From an uncultured beta proteobacterium (lineage in GTDB: Bacteria; Pseudomonadota; Gammaproteobacteria; Burkholderiales; Burkholderiaceae): a stretch of DNA of 64,000 bases. The translations under genes and the position numbers were made by a program. The notes below the pieces were generated by a model. It was not told where the DNA came from, made no database searches, and saw only the letters and a program-made list of their open reading frames with translations. This document shows, one piece after another, positions 47,751 through 56,865 of the stretch (positions are counted from its first letter, which is position 1; each line of letters starts with the position of its first letter). Where the stretch lies: the NCBI GenBank assembly GCA_903871735.1, contig CAIQHU010000071.1, positions 1 through 64,000 on the forward strand. The letters run 5' to 3'.

Positions 47751-48729
47751 TTAGATTGGGGGGTCTCTTACCCGCCAATCCTGCGAGCAAATTATCAATC
47801 GCTAAATTCATCATGCCATGACGCGTCTTGGCCGTTGCGCTACCAATATGTGGTGTTAATACCACATTTGGCACAGTTAAAAATCCCGGGTTGAGCTTTG
47901 GCTCCCCCTCATAAACATCTAAACCGGCTGCAAAAATCACTTTTTTCTGTAAGGCCTCAATCAGGGCCGCGTCGTCCACAATTCCCCCTCGGGCAATGTT
48001 AATCAGTGTGGCAGTAGGCCGCATCAAAGCCAATTGCTCCCGACCAATGAGATGATGACTTGCAGCGGAATAAGGCATCACTAAAACAACGTGATCGGCC
48101 TGTCGCAATAGGGTTTCTAGAGCAACATACTGGGCCTGACATGCCTGCTCCGTAGCAGCGTCTAATTGCGTCCGATTGTGATACAAAATGTTCATCCCAA
48201 AACCTAAGCCACGTTTTGCGATTGCCTGACCAATACGCCCCATACCAATAATACCCATTGTGGAATGATGGACATCCACCCCAAGCATCCCTCCCAACTC
48301 CCAATTTTGCCAATGCCCAGCTCTTAACCAATGCTCAGTTTCACAAACGCGCCGGGCCGTTGCCATTAAAAGTGCAAAGGCCATATCGGCAGTCGTGTCA
48401 GTTAATACATCCGGGGTATTAGTACCAAAAACATGCTTCGCATTGAGTGCTGCCACATCAAAATTATTAAACCCAACAGCGATATTCGAGATGATTTGCA
48501 GTTGACTGGCCTGACTTAAGGCCTGAGTACCAACCTGCTCACTACCCGTTACCAAAGCGCCCTGTTTATCGGCTAAACGGTTAGCTAACTCAGCGTTCGA
48601 TAACGGGTGAATCTGATCGTTGTAATCAATCTCACAATGCTCCTCTAAACGCGCCAAACCCTCAGGGAAAATTCTGCGGGCTACTAATACTTTGGGACGA
48701 ACTGGACTCGGTGCTTGGGTAAGTGACAT
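47725..48729 (-). CDS. D-2-hydroxyacid dehydrogenase, glyoxylate/hydroxypyruvate reductase-like
   Basis: 334 residues. The NAD(P) loop MGIIGMGRIGQAIA (about 155-168) is followed by the Arg of NIARGGIVDD, the Glu of DVYEGEP and the His of LTPHIGSAT. The sequence order is that of GhrB-type reductases. It is the second enzyme of this superfamily in the window, the other lying at 5007 beside the RidA gene, and the two differ in their catalytic surroundings. Confidence 0.88.
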   Translation of the reverse strand: MSLTQAPSPVRPKVLVARRIFPEGLARLEEHCEIDYNDQIHPLSNAELANRLADKQGALVTGSEQVGTQALSQASQLQIISNIAVGFNNFDVAALNAKHVFGTNTPDVLTDTTADMAFALLMATARRVCETEHWLRAGHWQNWELGGMLGVDVHHSTMGIIGMGRIGQAIAKRGLGFGMNILYHNRTQLDAATEQACQAQYVALETLLRQADHVVLVMPYSAASHHLIGREQLALMRPTATLINIARGGIVDDAALIEALQKKVIFAAGLDVYEGEPKLNPGFLTVPNVVLTPHIGSATAKTRHGMMNLAIDNLLAGLAGKRPPNLINPEIWKA

Positions 48730-48916
48730 GGTTTTTTCCTAGACACAATATAAACAGTAATTGTATGCCATTCTGAATCAAGACAATGCCAAAGACCCTA
48801 CCCACCATCCCAAAGAAACCATCGCCGCTATCTAAGTGGCGGCCAAACCACAATGACAATTATTCAATGCGGGATTTCTCGGCTAAAATAGATTTTTCAA
48901 TTATTACAAAACAATT

Positions 48917-49240
48917 ATGACTTACGTCGTTACCGAAGCCTGTATTAAATGTAAATATACAGACTGTGTTGATGTCTGCCCAGTGGACTGTTTTCGAGAA
49001 GGTCCTAATTTTCTGACAATTGACCCAGATGAGTGTATTGATTGCGCTGTTTGTGTGCCCGAGTGTCCTGTCAATGCAATTTATGCCGAAGACGATGTGC
49101 CAGGCGATCAGCAAGCATTCATCGCCCTCAATACTGAATTATCACGTAACTGGAAATCGATTACAAAATCAAAAGGTTCTTTACCGGATGCGGATGATTG
49201 GAAAGATGTTAAAGATAAACTCGAACACTTGATTCGCTAA
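48917..49240 (+). CDS. fdxA: Seven-iron ferredoxin
   Basis: 107 residues of the 7Fe-8S type. [17 protein letters not shown] supplies the [3Fe-4S] and part of the [4Fe-4S] ligands, and [15 protein letters not shown] the rest. The remaining 50 residues are the characteristic helical C-terminus. The protein is probably an electron carrier; the next gene on this strand is a ferredoxin-NADP reductase, 236 bp away. Confidence 0.94.
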   Translation: MTYVVTEACIKCKYTDCVDVCPVDCFREGPNFLTIDPDECIDCAVCVPECPVNAIYAEDDVPGDQQAFIALNTELSRNWKSITKSKGSLPDADDWKDVKDKLEHLIR

Positions 49241-49282
49241 AAGGGGATTTTGGTACCCAGTAATGCTATAGCTGTTTTATTT

Positions 49283-49318
49283 TTTACCCGCTTTACACCC
49301 TTTACCCGCTTTACCAGT
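49283..49318. repeat. Four tandem 9-bp repeats TTTACCCGC-like
   Basis: Copies read TTTACCCGC, TTTACACCC, TTTACCCGC and TTTACCAGT, in the spacer between fdxA and the reductase gene. Nothing else was recognised in this 236-bp stretch, although it must hold the reductase promoter. Confidence 0.7.
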
Positions 49319-49476
49319 CTTGATGCTTCCTATTTTTCTAGATCATATCGCCTGTTTCGAATATTTTGTTATCTGCAAATTTTGCACTGACGAGTACCTC
49401 CGATCAATCACTTGGAGAGATTACTAAGTCAACATTAAGTCAACAAATAGTTCCAGCAACATCCTAAAAACTAGTT

Positions 49477-50532
49477 ATGCCAAACTCTTTTCCGCAGGCC
49501 ATTGAAACAGAAGCTGTCATTATCGGGGCAGGACCAGTTGGTTTATTTCAAGTATTTGAGCTTGGCCTACTCGAAATACAAGCCCATGTCATCGACTCAC
49601 TGAAGGTCCCAGGTGGTCAATGTGTCGAACTATACCCAGATAAACCGATTTACGATATTCCAGCGATACCGCGGTGCACAGGTCAAGAATTGACCAATCA
49701 ACTCCTCCAACAAATACGACCCTTCGCACCCCAATTTCATTTAGGCCAAGTAGTCAATACCCTAAGCCAACAAGAAGATGGGCGCTTTTTACTATCAACC
49801 TCGCTGGGTAAAAACTTCCTGACTAAAACAATCTTTATTGCGGCAGGAGTCGGCTCATTCCAGCCACGTACCCTAAAAATTGCTGGCATCGAACGCTTTT
49901 ATCAGCAACAAATTTTCTTTGAAGATACCAACCCTTCTCGATATATCAATAATCATATCGTCGTCCTTGGTGATGACGACTGCGCTCTTGATTCTTGCCT
50001 AAACCTAGTGGATCAGGTCCAAAGCCTAACGCTAATTCACCGTCGCCATGAATTAAAAGCTAAGCCAGATTCTATTGCCAAAATCCGCGCCTTATGCGAC
50101 AGTTCGTCTATGCGCTTTACGGTCGGACAAGTTACTGGCTTTGAAGAAGCAAATCAACTCTTGAGTGCACTCATCATCACCGGCCAAGACGGCCTATCGC
50201 ATCGCATCCCACTAGACATTCTCCTAGCTTTTCTTGGCCTATCGCCAAAACTAGGTCCTATCGCAGATTGGGGACTCCAACTTGATCGCAAACAAATCTT
50301 GGTCGACACGGAAAAGTTCTCTACCAACACCCCAGGAATTTTTGCAGTAGGTGATATCAATACCTATCCAGGCAAAAAGAAATTAATTCTTTGCGGATTT
50401 CATGAGGCAACTCTTGCGGCCTTCGCCGCAAAAGAATACCTTTACCCGGAAAAAAAAGTGCCCTTGCAATACACCACCACATCCCCAAAAATTCATCAAC
50501 TATTGGGCGTGAATACACCTAGAAACGACTAA
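49477..50532 (+). CDS. Ferredoxin-NADP+ reductase, thioredoxin-reductase-like
   Basis: 351 residues. A two-dinucleotide flavoprotein: FAD loop [17 protein letters not shown] (about 15-31) and a second loop [17 protein letters not shown] (about 165-181). The conserved GGQC is present, but the redox CxxC of thioredoxin reductase is absent, which marks the ferredoxin-NADP reductase (TrxR-like) group. Its NADPH loop has DDD where GGG/GDS is more common, which may affect cofactor preference. It probably serves the neighbouring ferredoxin. Confidence 0.85.
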   Translation: MPNSFPQAIETEAVIIGAGPVGLFQVFELGLLEIQAHVIDSLKVPGGQCVELYPDKPIYDIPAIPRCTGQELTNQLLQQIRPFAPQFHLGQVVNTLSQQEDGRFLLSTSLGKNFLTKTIFIAAGVGSFQPRTLKIAGIERFYQQQIFFEDTNPSRYINNHIVVLGDDDCALDSCLNLVDQVQSLTLIHRRHELKAKPDSIAKIRALCDSSSMRFTVGQVTGFEEANQLLSALIITGQDGLSHRIPLDILLAFLGLSPKLGPIADWGLQLDRKQILVDTEKFSTNTPGIFAVGDINTYPGKKKLILCGFHEATLAAFAAKEYLYPEKKVPLQYTTTSPKIHQLLGVNTPRND

Positions 50533-50571
50533 AAATATCCTACTACTGCTATTTTCGCCTACAATAACTTG

Positions 50572-51366
50572 ATGGATTCCTATCAACATTTAATGCGTCA
50601 CGTGCTCGAACACGGTACAAAAAAAACCGATCGAACAGGTACCGGAACACTGTCCGTATTTGGTTATCAAATGCGCTTTAATCTGGCGCAAGGCTTTCCC
50701 ATGGTAACCACCAAAAAACTGCACCTCAAATCAATTATTTACGAACTGCTCTGGTTTCTTCAAGGCAGTACAAATAATCAATGGCTCAAGGAGCGTGGAG
50801 TCTCGATTTGGAATGAATGGGCTAAACCTGATGGAGATTTAGGACCTATTTATGGCTACCAATGGCGCTCTTGGCCAACCCCAAGCGGTCAACATATCGA
50901 TCAAATCGCTCAGATTATTGAACAAATAAAAACCACCCCCGACTCACGCCGAATAATTGTCTCGGCTTGGAACGTCGCAGATATCCCTACGATGGCCTTA
51001 GCCCCATGCCATGCATTTTTTCAATTTTATGTTGCCGACGGTAAATTATCCTGTCAACTCTATCAGCGAAGCGCTGATATATTTCTCGGTGTACCTTTTA
51101 ATATTGCCAGCTACGCCCTACTCACCCACCTAGTCGCTCAGCAAACGCATTTATCAGTCGGTGATTTTGTCTGGACTGGGGGAGATTGTCACCTCTACTC
51201 GAATCATCTAGAACAAGTTCAATTACAACTCTCGCGTAAACCATTGCCTCTCCCCCAACTGTCGATCAAACGTCACCCCCCATCCATTTTTGATTATGAG
51301 TATGAGGATATTGAAGTCGTCGGCTATGAATCACATCCTGCCATTAAAGCACCCGTTGCTATTTAA
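50572..51366 (+). CDS. thyA: Thymidylate synthase
   Basis: 264 residues, the E. coli length. It methylates dUMP using methylenetetrahydrofolate. The catalytic Cys146 is in [14 protein letters not shown], the dUMP/folate contacts are in [19 protein letters not shown], and the Asp/His/Tyr set is intact. The ATG at 50572 was chosen; a TACAAT box ends 6 bp before it and no Shine-Dalgarno is visible, so the message may be leaderless. folA follows after 2 bp. Confidence 0.96.
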   Translation: MDSYQHLMRHVLEHGTKKTDRTGTGTLSVFGYQMRFNLAQGFPMVTTKKLHLKSIIYELLWFLQGSTNNQWLKERGVSIWNEWAKPDGDLGPIYGYQWRSWPTPSGQHIDQIAQIIEQIKTTPDSRRIIVSAWNVADIPTMALAPCHAFFQFYVADGKLSCQLYQRSADIFLGVPFNIASYALLTHLVAQQTHLSVGDFVWTGGDCHLYSNHLEQVQLQLSRKPLPLPQLSIKRHPPSIFDYEYEDIEVVGYESHPAIKAPVAI

Positions 51367-51368
51367 AC

Positions 51369-51881
51369 ATGCAATTAACGATTATCGTCGCCCGCTCTAA
51401 ACAAGGTGTTATCGGTCAAGATAATGCCTTACCATGGCGCTTGCCTGCTGACCTGCAACATTTTAAAAAAATCACGACCGGACACCCCATCATCATGGGA
51501 CGTAATACATGGGAGTCTCTTGGATGCGCTCTCCCCGGTAGAAGAAATATTGTAATTTCTAGAACAAAAAGCTTTGATCCAACCGATGCGGAATGCTTTG
51601 ATTCTCTAGAGGGAGCAATCGCAGCTTGTCAAAATGATCCATTAGCGTTCATTATCGGAGGCGCCCAAGTTTACGAACAAGCTCTAGAGCTAGATGTGGT
51701 CCAACAAATGATCATTACTGAAGTCGATATCGATGTGGTTGGAGACGCCCATTTCCCCAATTTTAATCAGGCCAATTGGCATGAAACTTCGCGCATTAGC
51801 TTTCCTAGTGCGGCTGACCCGAAAGATCCAAGTAGACTTCTACCAGCCTATGCTTTCGTGAACTATAGTCGACAAATATAA
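51369..51881 (+). CDS. folA: Dihydrofolate reductase
   Basis: 170 residues. It regenerates tetrahydrofolate from the dihydrofolate that thyA produces. The N-terminal IVARSKQGVIGQDNALPWRLPADLQHF carries the substrate Asp, and GRNTWESLG and the NADPH loop IIGGAQVYEQAL follow. The pair with thyA is one of the commonest conserved arrangements. Confidence 0.95.
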   Translation: MQLTIIVARSKQGVIGQDNALPWRLPADLQHFKKITTGHPIIMGRNTWESLGCALPGRRNIVISRTKSFDPTDAECFDSLEGAIAACQNDPLAFIIGGAQVYEQALELDVVQQMIITEVDIDVVGDAHFPNFNQANWHETSRISFPSAADPKDPSRLLPAYAFVNYSRQI

Positions 51882-52003
51882 GCTTACTACAGCCTAGCGC
51901 ACATTAAAATTGCAATGACATCAGTATTTCAAACGCTTACCTTCATACTGAATCAATCCACCTTAAACTTGCGTATGCAGATCATTCATCTTCACCCACA
52001 AGG

Positions 52004-52678
52004 CTACTTGCCCAACGCAATCAGTAACTCAACCAGCTCCACAATATCTGTGGAAGGCTCGGTGGCATCGAACGCGTTACTTAGGGCAGCTAAACTACGT
52101 GCACGCTGACTGGCGATTCCTAGATTTGCCTTGGTTATAGCAAAACTACCGCTAGCTCACTTGACATAAGAGGGAATGAACTGCTTAAGGCGCGCTAAAA
52201 CCTCAGCACGATGAAGTGGATGCCGAATATCCTCGTAGTGCAGCAACAGCCATAATTCAAAACAAGGTACAGATGCGATGGCCCTGAAGATTACTGGCTG
52301 TTTGGCATCGTTACGTAGCTTACCATCTAGTGAATCTGCAAGCTTGAGAGCATCAAAATATGACTTGTGTTCATCACGGTCAAAAATAGCAAAAACCCTT
52401 TCAAAAGCTTTCGCGCGCACGCGCTTATTTGGATCTCCCGCCCCAAAAAGCTGCTTTGCAGAACGCACTACTTGAATAGGCTCAGTACCAAGAGCGCTGG
52501 GATGAACTTCAACATTGGCCGTTTGTAATCTGTATGTGTTCCTAATTTCCTTGAAGTAAAGCGGCTCAGTCCTACTCCCCTCAGAAACGATCAAAACGCG
52601 ATCATAGCTGGCTCGCTGAGTCTTTTTACGCTCCAACTGAGAGCGCTGTCGGATTTTGGGTGGGTTGTCGCGGGCCAT
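52004..52678 (-). pseudogene. RloB/AbiLii-family protein gene with an in-frame TGA stop
   Basis: From the ATG at 52678 the frame encodes RLVIVSEG-like TOPRIM start (VLIVSEGSRTEPLYFKEI), then VFAIFDRDEH and CFELWLLLHYEDI, the RloB landmarks, up to PSYVK. The next codon is TGA (52159-52157). The same frame then continues with ASGSFAITKANLGIASQRAR and STDIVELVELLIALGK before TAG at 52006-52004. Read through, the protein would have about 224 residues, the family norm, and that tail matches the usual helical RloB ending. One base change (for example GGA or CGA to TGA) explains the break. It is translationally coupled to the ATPase gene upstream. Confidence 0.75.
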
Positions 52679-52683
52679 CGATA

Positions 52684-53940
52684 TCACCCACTCCAATCGC
52701 CAAGAAATGGAAGTGCACCGTAACGCCCCATCAAATATCCGCGTTCAAGCGCCTCATTTTTACGCGGACTGAAGTCTGATAACGGGTACAGCTTTGAAGC
52801 CTGGTCTCTGTCTTTCTCTACAAACCAAATTTGATCCCGCCGGAACAAATCCTGATCCAACAATGAGGTGTCATGGCTTGTGAAAATTAACTGAGCCCCC
52901 TTTTTATTAAACCTAGAGTTCTGAAAAAGCTCCACGAGTCGGCGCACTAACAATGGATGCAAACTACTACCTAACTCATCAACTACCAAAACCATTCCCT
53001 TGTCAAGAATCTCAAGCACCGGCCCTGTGAGGAAAAGTAGATTACGTGTTCCCATGGATTCATCACCCAAACTAAACACGGCCTCACCATGATCGGTGAC
53101 GTGATGAAATAGCAACTCGTGAACCTCTTGCTCTTCGTTACGGACCTCTGTTTTTTCTGCAGCCATATCAAAATGAACGGCTTGACCAGATACCTTACGG
53201 GTCACGACTTCGATGTCAGAAATACTGATATCAGCCGAAGTCAAAAAGTCACAGATTGCTCGCTTGCCTTCCGGCTTACGCAGCATTTCGATCGAGAAAT
53301 GTTGTCCTAAAGGTGTAATCTCATTGAAGATGGCCAATTGCTTCACAAACCAAGCAAATACCGGCTGTAATTGTTCACTGTTGAGTTGTACTGCCATTGA
53401 GAGAAACAGTGCGTTGGGGCGTGTCGCGCCCTCCCAGACGGATTTTGGCCCCTTTAAGCCAGTACCAAAATCGTATAGATCCTTGCCACTTTCCTCATCA
53501 AAATAACGCTCAAACCATAATTGAGGCTTAAAAGCCTTGTATACAAGCAGATATTCCCGAGTGATCCGCTGAGCGGTGAGCGCAAAGCCGAACTGGTAGC
53601 GAATACCATCTAGAACAAATGAAACATCAAACTCGGTTGGCTGGGCAACCGATGTGGTCTCAAACCGAAAGGACTGTGTATGAAATGCTTGGCCTGGCTG
53701 CATCACGGATGCCGACTCAGCTACCACAGCCCGCATGAACTGTAAGGCCTTAATCAGGTTGGATTTGCCGCCAGCATTTGGCCCGAAGATGGCCATGCTA
53801 CGCAGGAGTGTAGGCGCAGCCTTGATACCCGATGGCATCGTGTTGGACTCTTGTAGCGACTTGTCCTTGTCTGCAACCAGGCTCAAGGTCTGCTCATCTC
53901 GTAAGGATCGAAAGTTTTTAACTCTGAATTCAATCAACAT
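52684..53940 (-). CDS. AAA ATPase of an AbiL/RloAB-like defence pair
   Basis: 418 residues with the SMC/OLD-like ATPase fold. Walker A is FGPNAGGKSNLIKAL (about 53-67), the signature-like SLGDESMGTRNLL lies near 297-309, and Walker B is GMVLVVDELGSSLHPLLV (about 319-336), followed by the FTSHDTSLLD switch. Lactococcal AbiLi and RloA-type ATPases have this form and are encoded beside a RloB-type partner, as here. The pair is inferred to sense phage infection. The ATG at 53940 follows an AT-rich stretch with an inverted repeat. Confidence 0.8.
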   Translation of the reverse strand: MLIEFRVKNFRSLRDEQTLSLVADKDKSLQESNTMPSGIKAAPTLLRSMAIFGPNAGGKSNLIKALQFMRAVVAESASVMQPGQAFHTQSFRFETTSVAQPTEFDVSFVLDGIRYQFGFALTAQRITREYLLVYKAFKPQLWFERYFDEESGKDLYDFGTGLKGPKSVWEGATRPNALFLSMAVQLNSEQLQPVFAWFVKQLAIFNEITPLGQHFSIEMLRKPEGKRAICDFLTSADISISDIEVVTRKVSGQAVHFDMAAEKTEVRNEEQEVHELLFHHVTDHGEAVFSLGDESMGTRNLLFLTGPVLEILDKGMVLVVDELGSSLHPLLVRRLVELFQNSRFNKKGAQLIFTSHDTSLLDQDLFRRDQIWFVEKDRDQASKLYPLSDFSPRKNEALERGYLMGRYGALPFLGDWSG

Positions 53941-54213
53941 AAAACTATTCTTATTAATCTAATAAATAAGTATTTTGCACTATTTATTCAAATAGTGCAT
54001 TTATTTTCAAATAAAATCGGGTTTTTGCAACAAAGCAAGTGGATCCCACTCGGATATGAGCCACGGCACAGACCAACTCCTAGATGGCACCTACCATCCA
54101 ACTTGGCTAGGATATCAACAGGGCTAGCGGGAATATATCTTCAATGCAATTCGTCTCAAACTATGCGTGCCTGAGTCAAAGTACTATGCAGTTCAAGGGG
54201 CTAGGAATTCAGA
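53941..54213. other. Spacer upstream of the ATPase gene; no intact gene
   Basis: 273 bp containing the inverted repeat below and a second AT-only dyad near 54000. A plus-strand stretch (54056-54214) reads MSHGTDQLLDGTYHPTW and continues after an in-frame TAG, but no family was recognised, so it is not called a gene. Confidence 0.4.
53976..53999. promoter_or_regulatory. 10-bp inverted repeat upstream of the defence pair
   Basis: TGCACTATTT and AAATAGTGCA flank a 4-nt loop ATTC, 36 bp before the ATPase ATG. It lies where a promoter would be, so it may be an operator for self- or host-control of the pair. No T-tract marks it as a terminator on the minus strand. Confidence 0.5.
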
Positions 54214-55578
54214 TTAAGAACCCCCAACCATCATTTCTGAAATCAAAATAGAGCCAGTTTCTTTCGTCCCCCGCAGCAAAGAGTCTGATCCAATCGCGAC
54301 AATATCTAAAAACATTTGCTTTAAGTTCCCAGCAATCGTAATCTCCTCCACCGGGTGGGTAATGACCCCATTTTCAACCCAATAGCCAAAAGCACCTCTA
54401 GAGTAATCTCCAGTTACATAGTTCACTCCTTGCCCCATCAACTCAGTAACTAAGAGGCCAGTCCCCATCTCCTTAAGCAGTGCTGCTAAGTCGTCGGCCG
54501 GTCGGGTATTTCGACTAGTTAGGGTTAAATGATGCGACCCGCCTGAATTCCCAGTTGTTTGCATACCTAATTTACGTGCCGTGTAGGTCGATAAAAAATA
54601 GCCCTTCACAACCCCTGCCTCTACCACCTGACGGGGACTTGTACGTACCCCTTCATCGTCAAACGGTGTACTACCACTTTGCCGGGGACGATGCGGATTT
54701 TCAGCGATATCCAGATGCTTAGGGAAAACCTGCTGACCAATCGAGTCTAGTAAAAAACTCGACTTACGATACAAGGATCCACCAGATACGGCTTGCACAA
54801 AACCGCCTAAAATACCAACCGCTAAGGGAGCTTCAAAAATAACCGGACATTTTTGGGTTTTGATGGGCCTTGCACCAAGCCTTGATAAAGCCCTCTGGGC
54901 AGCATACCGACCAATCGCTTCAGGCTGAGCCAAGTCCTTAGGTACTCTGGAGGATGAATACCAGTCATCACGCTGCATCGGAGCGCCTAGCTGCTTACCC
55001 TGACTGGCAATCGGCGCGCAAGAAATGTAGTGCCGCGAAAAGGCATACCCATTTAAAAATCCACGGGTCGTACCCATCTGAAAATGCGCCTGATTAGCGC
55101 TAATACTCGCCCCGTCGCTATTCCGAATACGCGGGTCTACCGCAAAAGCACTGGCTTCTGCCCGCTGAGCAATTTCAATGGCCCCCGCAGCAGAGATTGT
55201 CCAAGGATGAAACAAGTCCAGATCCAGCGGATTTTTTTCTAATACATCCTCACTCGCTAAACCCGCACATGGATCTGGTGCCGTATACCGGGCAATATCA
55301 TAAGCGGCCTGCACCGTGCGCGTTACCGACTCTTCTGAAAAGTCACTCGTACTCGCATTACCTCGACGCTGACCAAGGTAAATACTAACGCCTAGTGATT
55401 TATCTACACTTTGCTCAATCGTTTCCACCTCGCCACGACGCACTGTTACAGATAATCCATGCCCCTCAGAGACATCCACAGCCGCGTCTGTGGCGCCTAA
55501 AGTAGTAGCCTGTTGCAGCGTGTTTTGAACCATTTCTTGGAATTTTGCTGCAGAATAAGTAAATAATTTTTTTGTCAT
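54214..55578 (-). CDS. pmbA: PmbA/TldD-family metalloprotease
   Basis: 454 residues, standard length. With TldD it forms a protease that matures microcin B17 and helps degrade CcdA-type antitoxins; in PmbA (TldE) the zinc motif is missing, as here, where no HExxxH is found. Landmarks are VDVSEGHGLSVTVRRGEVE at the N-terminus and GARPIKTQKCPVIFEAPLAVGILGGF, NTRPADDL and GAFGYWVENG. It is divergent to mog with a 37-bp gap. Confidence 0.92.
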   Translation of the reverse strand: MTKKLFTYSAAKFQEMVQNTLQQATTLGATDAAVDVSEGHGLSVTVRRGEVETIEQSVDKSLGVSIYLGQRRGNASTSDFSEESVTRTVQAAYDIARYTAPDPCAGLASEDVLEKNPLDLDLFHPWTISAAGAIEIAQRAEASAFAVDPRIRNSDGASISANQAHFQMGTTRGFLNGYAFSRHYISCAPIASQGKQLGAPMQRDDWYSSSRVPKDLAQPEAIGRYAAQRALSRLGARPIKTQKCPVIFEAPLAVGILGGFVQAVSGGSLYRKSSFLLDSIGQQVFPKHLDIAENPHRPRQSGSTPFDDEGVRTSPRQVVEAGVVKGYFLSTYTARKLGMQTTGNSGGSHHLTLTSRNTRPADDLAALLKEMGTGLLVTELMGQGVNYVTGDYSRGAFGYWVENGVITHPVEEITIAGNLKQMFLDIVAIGSDSLLRGTKETGSILISEMMVGGS

Positions 55579-55615
55579 TCCCTTATCATAGTGATTATTT
55601 CTTCAACTGACCAAA

Positions 55616-56257
55616 ATGACCATCAACCAACCTACTACGTCGCCTATAAACCCAGACTTAGACCGCCCCATCCACCTTGGTATTGTGTCTATATCTGATC
55701 GCGCTTCTAGTGGCGTCTACCAAGACCTGGGGATTCCCGCCCTTGAAGCGTGGTTAAAAAAAACCATCTTAAGCCCCGTCTGTGTTTTCCACACGCGACT
55801 AATCGCCGATGAACAAGCATTGATTTCTCAAACACTCATCGAACTCGTCGACCAAAAACGCTGTGATTTAATCCTCACAACAGGCGGCACTGGCCCTAGT
55901 CGAAGAGATGTTACGCCAGAAGCCACTAAAGCGGTAGCTACTCGAGAAATGCCTGGCTTTGGCGAACAAATGCGCCAAATTAGCCTACGCTTTGTTCCAA
56001 CCGCCATCTTGTCGCGCCAAATTGGCGCTCTGCGAGAAATCGATGGCCATGCTTGTTTAATAATCAACTTACCAGGCCAACCCAAGGCCATTCAAGAGAC
56101 TTTGGAGGGCTTAAAAGACGAAGCAGGTCAAACCTTGACCCCGGGCATATTCGCAGCAGTACCCTACTGTATCGACTTGATTGGGGGACCTTATATCGAA
56201 ACGTGTGCAACGACTGTTAAAGCCTTTCGCCCCAAATCGGCTATTCGAACGAAGTAA
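55616..56257 (+). CDS. mog: Molybdopterin adenylyltransferase
   Basis: 213 residues. It adenylates molybdopterin for MoeA. The MoaB/Mog signature LTTGGTGPSRRDVTPEAT (about 86-103) is complete, with GIVSISDRASSGVYQD at the N-terminus and LIINLPGQPKAIQETLEGL near the C-terminus. Other cofactor genes are 9 kb away, so this copy is not in their operon. Confidence 0.9.
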   Translation: MTINQPTTSPINPDLDRPIHLGIVSISDRASSGVYQDLGIPALEAWLKKTILSPVCVFHTRLIADEQALISQTLIELVDQKRCDLILTTGGTGPSRRDVTPEATKAVATREMPGFGEQMRQISLRFVPTAILSRQIGALREIDGHACLIINLPGQPKAIQETLEGLKDEAGQTLTPGIFAAVPYCIDLIGGPYIETCATTVKAFRPKSAIRTK

Positions 56258-56286
56258 AAGGGCATCCCTGGGTAAAACGCCAGCTA

Positions 56287-56838
56287 TTAGGCTCGGAAAA
56301 AATGTTTCCGGTAGTAACGCAACTCCTCAATCGACTCCAGAATATCGGCGTAAGCAGTATGCGCTTGCTGTTTTGTAAAATTCTTCGCAATTTCTGGCTG
56401 CCAACGTTTACATAATTCTTTAATCGTGGATACATCTAGATTGCGATAATGAAAAAAAGCTTCTAATGCAGGCATATACTTTGCCAAAAATCGCCTATCT
56501 TGATGAATTGTGTTGCCACACATGGGGGATAAGCCTGACTTGAGATGGCTTGACAAAAAATCTAAAGCTATCTTTTGAGCCTCCTCCTCACTGGTTGTTG
56601 AAGCTAACACCTTCGTAATCAATCCAGATTTGGAATGCGTCCCCTGATTCCAAGAGTCCATTTGATCCAGCAAAGATTGCTCCTGATGCACCACAATCAC
56701 AGGACTTTCAGCAATAATCTCTAAATCACCGTCCGTTATAATCATGGCTATTTCTAGAATACGCTCTTTAAGAGGATCAAGGCCACTCATCTCCATATCC
56801 AACCAGATCAGTCGATCTTTTTTCAGTTCTGTGTTCAA
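56287..56838 (-). CDS. orn: Oligoribonuclease
   Basis: About 183 residues if started at TTG 56838; no ATG lies at a suitable place. It removes short RNA fragments, a DEDDh exonuclease. The motifs are [12 protein letters not shown] (first acidic pair), [13 protein letters not shown] and the final HTAYADI with the catalytic His and Asp. A longer frame opens as far as 56919, but the family N-terminus begins only about 8 residues before IWLDMEM. It is divergent to the Ste24-like gene with about 27 bp between starts. Confidence 0.88.
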   Translation of the reverse strand: MNTELKKDRLIWLDMEMSGLDPLKERILEIAMIITDGDLEIIAESPVIVVHQEQSLLDQMDSWNQGTHSKSGLITKVLASTTSEEEAQKIALDFLSSHLKSGLSPMCGNTIHQDRRFLAKYMPALEAFFHYRNLDVSTIKELCKRWQPEIAKNFTKQQAHTAYADILESIEELRYYRKHFFRA

Positions 56839-56853
56839 ATCGTAACTCGCTTC

Positions 56854-56859
56854 TATAAT
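56854..56859 (+). promoter_or_regulatory. Consensus -10 box TATAAT next to a start codon
   Basis: TATAAT ends 6 bp before the ATG of the Ste24-like gene (56866). Transcription would begin at about the start codon, so the mRNA could be leaderless. No Shine-Dalgarno precedes the ATG and the -35 region is weak (TGTTCA). Confidence 0.4.
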
Positions 56860-56865
56860 TAACCA

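Noticed and set aside
51915-52109. A 64-codon plus-strand frame after folA
   Set aside because: It lies opposite the continued rloB frame, and its translation has no family features; it is the complementary shadow.
17682-52159. Reassigned stop codons or recoding (selenocysteine, amber suppression) as the reason for the uvrC TAG and rloB TGA
   Set aside because: The two breaks use different codons, and both TAG and TGA close many intact genes here (for example rnc with TAG, pdxJ with TGA). No SECIS-like or suppressor element was seen. Point mutation or sequence error is simpler.
54056-54217. A plus-strand frame next to pmbA with an in-frame TAG
   Set aside because: It has no recognisable family, is short, and overlaps the pmbA 3' end; chance is more likely than a third nonsense-broken gene.
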